Position numbers and translations under genes: made by a program. A stretch of DNA of 64,000 nucleotides from Hofstenia miamia (taxonomy: Eukaryota; Xenacoelomorpha; Acoela): contig SCFE01000030.1 in assembly GCA_004352715.1 (NCBI GenBank), positions 1,694,074 to 1,758,073 on the forward strand, in the 5' to 3' direction. Below, piece after piece: positions 25,511 to 37,000 of this stretch. The notes beneath the pieces are model-generated. The model saw nothing but the letters and a program-made list of their open reading frames with translations, searched no databases and was not told where the DNA came from. The stretch's first letter is position 1. Each line of letters opens with the position of its first letter.

Positions 25511-27300
25511 GAAACAGAGAGGAGTTTGCTATCATCAGCGTACAAATAAGGTTGGAAGAAAGTGACCTGTTCAGGAAAATCATTTATATAAATGAGGAAG
25601 AGAAGAGGGCTTACAATAGAACATATTGGCACTCCACTGGTGATTAGCAAATTTGAAGAGGACACTACAACGTTGTGAAATCTGACGCGAATATAATTTT
25701 GTAATAATTTTAAAATGTTGCCTCGGATCTCAATATTGTGCATTTTCTTGAGTAAATTGAGTGATCAACTCTGTCAAAAGCCTTAGAGAAATCGGTATAG
25801 AAAACGTCCACCTGAGAAGGCAGAAGGTCCTTTGATTTATATGCAGAGTCAAGAAAGCTTAGCATTTGCGTCATTGTGGATCAGCGATGAATAAATCCAT
25901 GCTGAGAGCAGCTGAGTTTATTTATAACGAAAGGATAAATAGCATCAAATGTGAACCTTTCAAGGATCTTTGATACCACAGGTAATAATGCAATTGGGCG
26001 ATAATTATTCTTAATTTGCCAACGACTACCTTTCATATAAAGAGGGGACAGGCGACTTATTTTCCGTTTATTTGAAAAAAGTGCGTTTGATTTAATAACA
26101 TTAAAAAGCTTGAATAATGGCTCAACAAGCGCATGTGCAAGACTTTTGAAAAAGAACAGGCGGCAAGTCGTCTGACCCGCGGGAATTGGTAACATCAATA
26201 GACTCCAGATGATTTGAGAGAGCCTTCTTTAGATAGCTTAAATTCCGTGAGGTGAAATGAAGAAGTAGCTCATCATCATTGAGATCTGTGTCACTTGAAG
26301 GTATAAGGACGGTATTAAAATATGTGTTGAATAGATTTGCCTTATCTAGGTCAGTGGCAGCAGAGCGTACTTCAAATTCAATTGAAGAAGGTAAAGTAGA
26401 TGAGAGACTTAAAGTACTTGAACATGCGCTTAGTTGAAGTGATTTTTCATATATTAATTGGTCCAAGACAATTGCTCGTTTCATGTCCAGCTCCAGATTT
26501 GAAACTTTATCACTAAGATGGTCAGTGGCATGACGAGACTGACGATGGCGTAAGGTTGTAAGCTTTTTCATCATGGGGAAGTATTCTGAGATATCCATGG
26601 AGTGTTCTTATGATGAAAAGTCTTCAGAGGTACGTGTTTAGTAATTAGATGATTAATCGAAGTGTACCATTCCTCAGTTGATTTGTTGGCATCTTGAATA
26701 TCCGATGGAACAAATGGTGCCGTGATAATCAAAGACATTATATGATCATAATCGACGTGACAAAGGCTGTATATATGATCGAGTGATGAACAAGATTGAT
26801 TTCTAACAACACCTTCAATTTCTACCATTACAGGCAGATGATCAGAGAAAGGTGCTCCATACATGGAGAAATCGTGAAATAGCTGCATATCTGGTTCTAC
26901 GTTAATAATTATACTGTCATCTTGAGTAAATTCCACATTTAATGTTTTGTAAATTTCGTGTAGGAAACAAGACAGATTGAACTAATGATGAGTCGTCCAC
27001 GACGTCAAGGATTTTGCGCTCATATGTATCAGGACTGGAAAAAGTGGCCCAATCAGTAAAGGTAAAATTGATATCGCCAGTTATAATCAGATTACAGTCA
27101 ATAGCCAGATCGACTATGTAGTGTAAGAAAGCGCTCAGTTGATCAGTAGTCCATATGTACTTGCTATTTGAGGGCGGATTATATAAGCAGAGTGTCTTAG
27201 GAGCAACAAAGTATTTGCATGCTACAACAGCATTTGGAATGTGGATGGTGAGATCGATCTTCTCGTAGGCAATAATCTTATTATGTAGGTAGTGTGTATT
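25511..27300 (-). mobile_element. LINE E1: endonuclease plus reverse transcriptase up to motif C
   Basis: Reading down from 27300: endonuclease segments VDLAIDCNLIITGDINFTFT and MYGAPFSDHLPVMVEI (26571-26936), a linker (26122-26598) with NSRGSDDLPPVLFQKS, RT KNNYRPIALLPVVSKILER (25881-26198), a motif A FYTDFSKAFDRVDHSI near 25800, and LLFLIYINDFPE with YLYADDSKLL (25507-25743). Frames change at least four times and PQGS is altered to PICS, so it is dead. Similarity stops a few residues after YADD, where LINE E2 begins. Confidence 0.82.
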
Positions 27301-28760
27301 TCATTAAGAGTATAATGCATAAATGTGAGAAAGTAAAATCAAATATTAACACAACCATCAATTTTTAAAATCTAACTAAAATTTCTTAATATCCCGTTTG
27401 GATAGTTAGTGTCTTATAGTCACCCTCCATGTTATGCAAGTTTTTGTTTGCGCTTGTAAAATGTCAAAATTCTGTTTTTCAAGAAGAAGAAGGACTCAAA
27501 TACAAAATACTTTGCGTACCTGTATTCGGTGGGAATAAATAGGCTTTGAAATTCTAAGGACGAAAACATTGTATGTAGCACATAGGTTAAAATAACAAAA
27601 TAATTTCATTGCTACATATTCACTACTTCTTTGTGACATAATTGGCTTATAAGGGGGTTAATGAATATTTTGTTCAAGAATTTCTCACTCTTACCTGTCA
27701 AAATAAAATAGTAAAATCTTTATTTAATTAAGCTTTTGCAAGGTACAAAGCGATGGCGAGATTTTTTGAATTAAAAAATTGCAAATATACCTTAAAATCG
27801 CTCTTATGCTTTTGAAAACCTTGTATTTATTCGATTGCGTGAGTATATTTAACTTTTTAAGTTTGAGATTTTCCATAAAAGTGTGAAATTATCTTAAAGT
27901 CATTTGCAAAGTAAGTTACAGTGTGTAAAATCGATGCTACTCTAACTCTTTCTAAGTGGAGTGGCGTGTGTTGACAAATGTATGCTTCAAGGAACGATGC
28001 ATTACAAAAATAGAACATAACCTGCAGCTGTATTCAATTACTTTTTGTATTAAATTAAGTCAAGTTGTGTTAAATGATGGCGACATGTTGTAAATGCAAA
28101 CCCCGTAGATAAAAAGTTATTTGTTAAATGCTTTTGCCAATTTAATTTCACAATAAAAAATTGCAACCTTAAAAACAAACGACATTTCTGTTTAACTACA
28201 TTGATAATCACTTTGCACTTATTGCCATCAAAGCAATATTTATATCAGATTATTAATCAGCCACAACATCAGGTATTGGAGGCAAGAAATTGACATAAAT
28301 TCTAGTGGATTTTTAGATCAAGCGTAATGCAATGAAAAAGCAAACACACAAAAACTTTCTAACAAGTCCCAAGCTTATGCATTTACTTGAAATATTTGAT
28401 GAAGTGCTTTGCAAAAAAACTAGCATATTCATTCAAAATATTTCTAAATATTTAGAGAATAACTTCCTTGATTGTTTGCCTTGACAAATGAAACCATTGG
28501 ATTGAAAATGGTTAACAGAATATGTAAGACACATTTTTATTAATCATAATAAACTTTAACACATTGCAAAAATAAATGTTTATTTTTATACAAGCAGTTA
28601 ATAAAAGCATCAACTTTTTCAGAAAATGAATTGAAAACAATATTTGTCTTTTCAAATGAAAATTTATCCTCTCTAAATATCTTCAGTGGTTCTCAATTGT
28701 ACCTCTTGCATATATGATTTTGCTAATTATATTTTGGGCATACATGAAAAACAGTTATAT
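27301..28760. other. intergenic, no features seen
   Basis: AT-rich sequence. No open frame, repeat pair or motif was recognised. Confidence 0.55.
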
Positions 28761-28761
28761 A

Positions 28762-29349
28762 CAGGGTGTAACAAAAGTAACCAGACGCTTCATTTTACGA
28801 GAAATCTAACTTTATTAATAAGAGTAGGAATAAAAAACGAATCATTCATAGTAAAATATACAGTGTAGCGAATCTAAAACAACTTACTGGGGTTATAATG
28901 TCCAAAAAGATTAATCATAAAAGAAGAAAGTGTTAATAGAGAATGTTCAAAATGATGACCATCATGTTCAATACATTTGCAAATCCAGTCACGAACAGAC
29001 CGGCACACCTTGTTCACCAAATATAATGCTATAGCACGAATTTCATCGTAATAGCATTCTTCAGATCGTCCATAGTGTGTGGGTTTCTACCATAAACTTT
29101 TATCTTTAGTTAGTAAGCGTTTATCACTCAAGTCAGTCTCTGATCATCATCCTTGAGTAACGATCAATAGGAATGACAATTTCAAAAATTTGAATGAAAA
29201 ATCTGAACCCCAAATCGATTAAACATATAACATCGCTGTTGCAGGAAGGCGAACCATCACAGTTAAATTTCCATCCATTGATGTTTAGCTACGTAACTAC
29301 AGTTCTTGCTTTCATTTTGCAAGCGTCTGGTTACTTTTGTTACACCCTG
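28762..29349. mobile_element. IS630/Tc1/mariner-type element, internally deleted, TA-flanked
   Basis: Perfect 29-bp inverted repeats begin CAGGGTGTAACAAAAGTAAC at both ends and are flanked by TA. The 588-bp unit is too short for a transposase. It keeps only the C-terminal coding remnant on the - strand (next entry), so it moved with help from a related transposase. Confidence 0.8.
28935..29120 (-). pseudogene. transposase C-terminal remnant
   Basis: With two frame changes the - strand reads a KDK-VYGRNPHTMDDLKNAIT-like segment, VNKVCRSVRDWICKCIEHDG and a terminal HHFEHSL followed by a stop. The (K-D-x-V)...(R-x3-C-x3-G-x-HFE) pattern is the usual C-terminus of insect-type mariner-superfamily transposases. 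The catalytic triad is absent. Confidence 0.6.
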
Positions 29350-29399
29350 TATATATATATTCTATTTGGCCTTAACGGACAGCAATTTAAGATAAATTG

Positions 29400-29900
29400 A
29401 ATAGAAGAATATGTATTAGGAGGGTAAAAGTTTTCTATTTTCAAGTGAACAGCAAATTCTATTCAATGTCGAATTATCAAAATGGTAATCTATTAATTTA
29501 GGCTCTGAGAATACTGATATTGGTTGGTTTTCCCAAATTAAAAATTGAAGTTTCATCTGATTTTAAAAATCTTAGCAATTTGTAGCATGTATTCAAAGAT
29601 GATTACCCGATAATTGCTCGATAAAGTTAATTTTATCAAGCTCAATTGAATTAAAAAGATCAGTAGATAAGTTTGGTAAGAGCGTTTATAAACAGCGTTT
29701 TGAGATATTTACGTCGGGCAGTGCTTACAACATTAAATAGATGTACAGTGTTGGAAGAAAGATATGATGGTAGTGATTTACGGCTATTTCATTTTTTTTT
29801 GGCAAGCACAAATCAATATTCTCAAACAAGGAGTTTCATCAGTATACAACATAAGAAGTGCGGTCATCTCTAGAAAAAGAAAAACGCGTTCTTGATAAAG
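29400..29900. other. spacer; weak LINE-like traces
   Basis: An ARRKYLKTLF-like frame on the - strand near 29700 may belong to the LINE upstream, but it is too decayed to assign. Confidence 0.35.
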
Positions 29901-29929
29901 TTAACGCGAGTTCATCATTATTGGTCTGA

Positions 29930-31260
29930 GAAAATGAATATCAGTAGATTTGCCTGTAATCGGACATTGAGAAAGAATGAAATACTAAAACCGATAACAG
30001 CTTTCAGAAGCGGGAATCACTTTAAGAAAATTTAGAACCTTGTCATCAGAAAAAAGTAGGTGAATAGTAGTTTCCCTTATAAAAGTCGGAAAGTTGATAT
30101 GTTGAGATAGATTAATATTATAAAGTACATCAAGAATATGTTGATAAAATTCATGTGAGGAGGTTCCAGCACTCGGAAAATTATAATCACCCATAATATA
30201 AACATTTCCAGTAGGTGTATCATCAAAATATGGGCAGTTCTGTAACGACGAAAGGCATCAAGAAGGAATGAATAAAGGAAAGTATGCAGTAAGATGTCAG
30301 GCGAAAGAAAATAGTAATTGGAAGAATGTAAAAACACAAAATGTATATAAGTTCAGATGTAATAGAAAATACAGCAAAGCAGACGAATTCAACTTTTATG
30401 TTCAAAACAATGTCAACCTTTAATGCAGTACCTTTGTGGAAAATGATACATCCACCATGACTATTTGGTGAGGATCTAAAAACTTCTGATCTGATGTTGT
30501 AGCGTAGGTAGAGTCAGGAAACATATCATTAGTAAGAGATCAACTGAACCAGGTTTCAGTAACACATAAAATAGAAAATGCAGTAAAACAGCATAAGAAA
30601 GTAAACTAAGTCGGCTTCTAACAGAAATATGATTTGTGCATTTGCTTATAATATAAAATATTAATGTCATAAGATAGTCAGTCGAAATTAATTTTTGATT
30701 ATTTCTGCAAATCTTAAGATCCCGATTTCGCAAGCTTTTTCGAACATGTCCTTCTTGAACTAATTCATATCTTTTTTAAGAAGACTTTTCACAAGCTCTG
30801 TCAGTTGGACTGAGTTCACATTTAATGAAAATCTTGCATTCACTGAAATTTCTAAGTAGTTAAGCCTTGGATAAAGCTAGCCAGTCATTCCCTATATCAA
30901 TGATGACAGGCGTACTTTAACACGTACGCTTTTACCAATGCGACATATGTTGCAAACAGATGATGTATCACAATATGTAAAGCTTAACATATCAGTAACA
31001 AATTTCCTATCATGTTGAAATTTTAGACTTTCGCATTCTGGTATTCCAAAAGCAATTACGCAACGTTTATAGTTAGAATTACTTTGACTTGGCGTAGTGG
31101 AAAAAATTATGAGTATTATTGCAGGTCGCATTTCACTCACTTTCAATGTCATGCAGAATGTTACTACTATAGTAGTTTTGTATAGTCATAATTAATTCTT
31201 TGATCTCGTTAAGCTGCTTTTGGCTCTCAGTGATTCCATGTGAAGTAGAAACAGCGTGTT
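29930..31260 (-). mobile_element. LINE F: ORF1 C-terminus followed by endonuclease, degenerate
   Basis: Reading down from 31260, the element gives an ORF1 segment (CVIAFGIPECESLKFQHDRK, CNICRIGKSVRVKVR), then FSECKIFIKCELSPTDRA and VRKSLRNRDLKICRNN, the C-terminal pattern of LINE ORF1 proteins. Endonuclease traces follow: VTETWFS-like at about 30550, VMGDYNFPSAGTSSHEFYQH at 30150-30200, and VIPASESCYRF-like near 30000. Many stops are present. The RT is missing. Confidence 0.65.
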
Positions 31261-31280
31261 GGTGAAGAGTATTCTCAAGC

Positions 31281-31283
<3 letters not shown>

Positions 31284-31314
<31 letters not shown>

Positions 31315-31591
31315 NNNNNNNNNNNNNNNNNNNNNNNNNNNNNNNNNNNNNNNNNNNNNNNNNNNNNNNNNNNNNNNNNNNNNNNNNNNNNNNNNNNNNN
31401 NNNNNNNNNNNNNNNNNNNNNNNNNNNNNNNNNNNNNNNNNNNNNNNNNNNNNNNNNNNNNNNNNNNNNNNNNNNNNNNNNNNNNNNNNNNNNNNNNNNN
31501 NNNNNNNNNNNNNNNNNNNNNNNNNNNNNNNNNNNNNNNNNNNNNNNNNNNNNNNNNNNNNNNNNNNNNNNNNNNNNNNNNNNNNNNNNNA

Positions 31592-31626
<35 letters not shown>
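31284..31626. repeat. (TA)n microsatellite spanning an N gap
   Basis: TA repeats flank 276 N at 31315-31590. The coding frames across it are artefacts. Confidence 0.9.
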
Positions 31627-31631
<5 letters not shown>

Positions 31632-31933
31632 CTAAATATTTACAAAACTTAATAATGTACTGCGCTTTTTTTCAAAATTTTAATTGAATCAATTTATTGC
31701 CCCACATGGAAATGATTCTGCTCCTCCTGATTCTTTGAACAATAGACTGCAAACAATTCTAATCTCATGGGATTTTCGAAAATTGCTTATAGAAAAATTG
31801 GTTACATTTTAAACAATAGACTGCAAACAAATGTATTTGCCAACAAAAAACCAATATGTTTCAATGACGTCAGAGATACACAGACGGCCAAAGTACGCAA
31901 TTACATCATATCCATGCCCGCCAGGGTCAAAGG

Positions 31934-32145
31934 TCAATTTGTGTAACGGGCTTCACTTGGTTTATCACCACTCAGAAGTGTATCATTGAATTGATGACAG
32001 AACCGTAAACGATAATCTTTGTCGTCTTCGTTGATTGCATGGATTAGACGTGGTCGCCAAATTCGGAGCTTTAAATTCTTTATAATACGCCGTAAACTGG
32101 TGCGAGATAAGTTTAATTCTTTAGACACTTGAACTGCTGATTGAT
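31934..32145 (-). pseudogene. transposase N-terminal HTH fragment
   Basis: QSAVQVSKELNLSRTSLRRI then HAINEDDKDYRLRFCHQF is the helix-turn-helix and linker pattern of IS630/Tc1/mariner-superfamily transposases common in arthropods. It is cut off by LINE copy D at about 32207. Confidence 0.55.
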
Positions 32146-32207
32146 TAGGACTTCACTGACATTGCCAGTATCTTGGAACTTTTTAATCACATCATTTACA
32201 GTGCTTA

Positions 32208-33483
32208 GTAAATATATTTCTACAAATGATGCCTTGTTAACAGCTACCGAAAATTGGAGAAATAGCATAAATATTGACGAGTGTTCAGCTGTTGCATGCC
32301 TAGATTTATCAAAAGCATTTGACTCTATCGATCACCACATTAAAAAAATAAAAATTCTGGGCATCTCATACAAAAGTGCAGACCTAATAAGCAAACAAAG
32401 AGTTAAACTAAATGGAATTCTCTCTGACTGGATTTTTATTAAAAATGGTGTTCCACAAGGAACAATTTTGAGACCGTTACCATTCAATATATATTTAAAT
32501 GATTTGAGCAATCATACCACATGTAATGTTATACAATATGCTGATGATAGTATGCTATTTAGTTCACATAAGTCTCCTGAAATTGCTATAAAATTTTTTG
32601 AAGGAAATTGCACTCTTCTTGCACAATATTTTGCTTCGCTAAAACTAAGAATAAACCCATCTAAAACTCAATTTTACTTAATTAGACCTAAATCTAACAA
32701 TAATTCCACAAATAGTTATCAATTTAAATTGAAATATAATGACACATACATAGAACAAGTTAATTCTTTTAAATATTTAGGTATCATTTTTGATTCTCAA
32801 CTTAATTTTACAAAACAAATAACTAGTGTTATAAGGAAAATGGCTATCTCAATAAAGGCTCTTAACAATGTATCACAAAGCTTCCAACCACAGCAAAAAT
32901 CCAATTAATTCACACATTAATACTAAGCCACTTTAATCATGGAAACACTATATACTGACATAAATCAACAACTTTTGAATAAATTCAATGTGCAATTAAA
33001 ATGGGTTATAAAAATAGCAGTTAATCATATATATAACAGAAATCAAGAAATTAACAAAAACTTTTCTAAATCCACAATGCATTATTTATAAAAATATGTT
33101 AACTACTTTTTTTAAAATATTTAATATTGTTCCATACCACAAATCCCACTTTCTATCCTCTAAAATATTGCTTAGACATAATCATAGGAAACTAAAAATT
33201 ACGCCTCTTCAAAATAAGAGAAAGAAAAATTCATTTCTCAACACATATACAAAGGAAATGCTTGAATACAAATGGCGAGGTTTTAAATTCTACAATAGTG
33301 ATTATTCAATAGATCGCATCTTAACCTAAATCCGCCATAGCCAAGCTAGTAATTGTAACTATTTTTGTAAATATTATCTTTGTATGTGTTTTGTTCCTTT
33401 ATTTCTAATGTTTGATGCTATTTAGAGTTGCAAACAGTATTTTATATAGTAAAAGTAACTAAATATAGCTATTTAATTTCATA
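32208..33483 (+). mobile_element. LINE copy D (same family as copies A and C), 5'-truncated
   Basis: From ISTNDALLTATENWR the frame runs through CLDLSKAFDSIDHH (motif A), NGVPQGTILRPLPFNIYLN (motif B), IQYADDSMLFSS (motif C), LRINPSKTQF and YLGIIFDSQLNF. The frame breaks near 32908, and the C-terminal tail continues at 33096-33329. The 3' untranslated end matches copy C (GCCATAGCC-like, TTTGTAAATATT, final TAATTTCAT). Compared with copy C it has lost about 30 bp before VKLNGI and has R for G in TILGP, so it is inactive. Confidence 0.85.
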
Positions 33484-33714
33484 ATTGGTTACGTTTTTAA
33501 CATTCAATAGGTATTCCCTTATTATATTGGCATGGTAAAGCAAATAACATTTTAAAATGCTAATGTGTAATAGCATGCTTTCATTTTATATTATGCAGAT
33601 TAAGTATAAGTTATTAATATAAATTACATAGACATTACATCAAACAATAGAAATGAATCTTTCTACTCAAATATTGCAAATTACAAACATTTAGTACAAT
33701 TACAAATTTCAAAA

Positions 33715-34051
33715 TTAAATAGGACTTTGAACGAAGTTTTCTTTAACATTAATGATAACTTTTCTTTTTCGTTTGCTGGGATGGCAACATAGGTAGTACA
33801 TTATCATTAAAGCATAACCTAACAAAGGCACTCCCAAAATTATTATAACTATATAATCTCTAGGAGGAAAAACTATTGCCGAGCAGCAAAAATAAAACTT
33901 ATATAAAAGTCCTGCATTTTCAAAGTAAACTATGAGGTGATAAAGTAGCATCCTCCATCTGGTTCTGCTCTCCTTCAAATTATAAAAGCAGAATATGTGA
34001 ACAAATCCCATTAAAATATTAAACAGCAGCTCGCCGAAGTATAACCAATTC
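33715..34051 (-). CDS. XKR terminal exon
   Basis: Acceptor atttag, G/AAT in phase. It encodes NWLYFGELLFNILMGFVHIF, then CFYNLKESRTRWRMLLYHLI and two hydrophobic segments ending LMIMYYLCCHPSKRKRK, and a short tail VIINVKENFVQSPI with a stop. The FC-x-N-x-K-E-x-x-TR and EN motifs are family-typical. Confidence 0.9.
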
Positions 34052-37000
34052 CTAAATATATCATTTATTACATAAACTATTTCAATGCCAATGTTCTTTT
34101 AAATAATGATTAAATTCGTAAGCAAGGTAATCTCAAATCTCTATTAATTTTCACATAAATCATGTAAACAGCTACAATAGAAATACATGTATATATGTAG
34201 TCGTAACAATCACCATGTCTATTATATACATACTGGAATTTCAGCAGTGCGGTAAAGTGATTGTGAACTCTAGAGATAATATATTTATATACATAATAAA
34301 TTATTAATTTTGATTCTAGGTTATTTCTAAAAGGTTATAGAATAAAGAGAATACTGGTAACATTTATTCCAAGAATTCCAAGGCTTGTAACAATTAAATC
34401 TCAAATCAAAAAGGTGCCACAAAAAACAGACAAATGAGGTAAGCAAATGATATTTAAAACGATCTGTAAAAAAGTGCCTCATTTTGAAGATATTTTTACA
34501 AATGTAACCAACTAACTAAATGCTTTGAGGTAAAATTTTACCGCTATAAATTGCATGAGTGAAAATGTACGGATTGATAAACATAGGAGCGTTTTACAGT
34601 AAAATGTTTAATACTGAACTACTGAGGTATGGTCAAAATTTATGTATAAGCATACTTGTTTAAAGTGGTACTTTGCACAGAGATTGAACGGCCACATTTA
34701 CTGCAAGGAGATGGCCGTGTAGCACCGAGATCAACTTGATCAGTGCAAAAATCGCATTCCGCTTCTGAAAATAAATTAAAGCAAAACTGCGACCGCTGCA
34801 TTTCATGAAGCACAGTCATAAAAAACCAATGCACACAACAGATAACCAATAGGTAGTTCAAACTGTACAAGGCAAATACTGCGAATACGAAAACGCGAGG
34901 CACTAAAAATAATTACAAAATATCCCATTAAAAAATGCATACAGACTATAAGGAAGGTCCATGTGGCGTACACACACATTAGAAAAAAAGAAAACTGTCC
35001 ACTATCCCTTCTTAGCTGTCTTTGAACTGATTGGTAACTGGCAAGAGTAAAGATTAGACTACACATGGAGAAAAACATCGACATAGCTAAACATACACAT
35101 GTAAACAACTTGTTTTTTATCGATATAAATTTCTATACCAACTTGATAGCAAGAAAATTAATTTAATCTCTAAAGCCCTTATATTATATATACAAATTTC
35201 ATGTGAACCGTCTCTAATACCAACGAGGTTCCTAAAACTCTCAGGTGACTTAATAGCTGAACCAATATGCTACATCTTAAATAATTGTATAAGACACTCC
35301 TTTTTCCAGATGAATTAAAATTGGCAAATATAACACCATTATTTAAAAGAAATGATTCCGAAGATTGCGAAAATTATAGACCCATTTCGATTACTTCTTC
35401 AATCAGCAAAATTTTTGAACGAATTCTTTTTAATTAAATTAACGAGCATCTTAGTAAACATGATCTCTACTCCAAAACACAATATGGTTTTCGTAAAGGT
35501 ATTTCTACGAGCGACGCTTTAATACAAGCTACAGAAAAATGGCGATCAACAATAAATGATAATGAATACTCAGCAATTGCTTGCTTAGACCTCTCGAAAG
35601 CTTTCGATTCCATAGACCGCAGTATCTTACTACAAAAAATTAAAATTCTAGGTTTTTCTAATGACAGCATAGGTCTTATCTCCAGTTACTTATACAATCG
35701 CATGCAAAGATTTAAAATTAATGAATCTTTTTGAGATTGGGTATGCACTAAAAATGGGGTTCCTCAGGGTACAATTTTGGGTCCATTAATATTTAATATT
35801 TACATAAATGATTTGTCCGAGCAAGTAACATGTGACGTTATACAATATGCAGATGACACAATATTATTTCATTCTAATAAATTTCCCGAAAAAGCGGTTC
35901 AAACTCTCGAAACAAACTGTGCTTCTCTTGCTAAATATTTTGCTTCTATTAAACTAAGAGTAAATCCACTAAAAACTCAATTCTGTATTGTTAAATCAAA
36001 AACTAAATCTACTCATACTTCAAAATACAAACTTAATTTCAACGGCATTCAAATAAAACAGGTTGAGTCAACTAAATCATGTCATCGATTAAAGCAATTA
36101 ACTTAATTTCTCAAAAACTTCCAACTAAAGCAAAAATCTAATTAATATATTCTCTAATATTAAGTTATTTTAACTATGCCAATATACTCTAAACAGATAT
36201 ACACTAAAAATTTCTCAGGAAATTCCAAGTGCAACTAAATTGGGCTATCACAGTAGCAGTAAATAATCATAGCTTTAATAAGAATAATGAATATAGAAAA
36301 ATTTCAAAATTATTTCTACATCCGCAATGTTACATCCATATAAATGTCTTAACAACGTTCTTCAAAATAGTTAACAATACTTTCCCATACTACAAAAATG
36401 ACTTTCTTGCTGGAAAATTAGTCAATAAACAAAATAAAAGAACACACATAATTGAACCTATTAGGTATAAGAAGCGAATAATGAAAAATTCATTTCTAAA
36501 CAGCTATAAATATGTGGAATGAATTACCAAAATATATTAAACAAATAAGTAGATTAAAAAACTTTAAAATGGATATTAAAAAATATTTTTGCACTTATAA
36601 TGTAAAAAAACTGAAATGGCGAAGTTATAAATTTTATAATCCTGATAACTTTATTAATAGAAACTAGCAATCGTCATAGCCCAAGTTAACCACTTTTTAT
36701 TTGTAAATATTCGTTGTTTTCTTTTTTTGTTTAGTTTTGTATTACTCTCTTGGCGTTTCCAGAATTTATTATCAGTATTTCTGTTTATTGTTAAAACAAT
36801 TTCTGAATATAGATTTTTCTTCTTCTAATTTCATGTAACAAACACCAAAAAACTGTTGTACCACACAACAAGCATTGCACAACACAACAAAATCATAACA
36901 TTAAACATCTATATTGGTAACAGAAATGAAAATACTAATAGCATTTTCTTTAAAAATTCAATGTAAGTGTTTTCTATTCGTATGATAGCAATTGAAAAGA

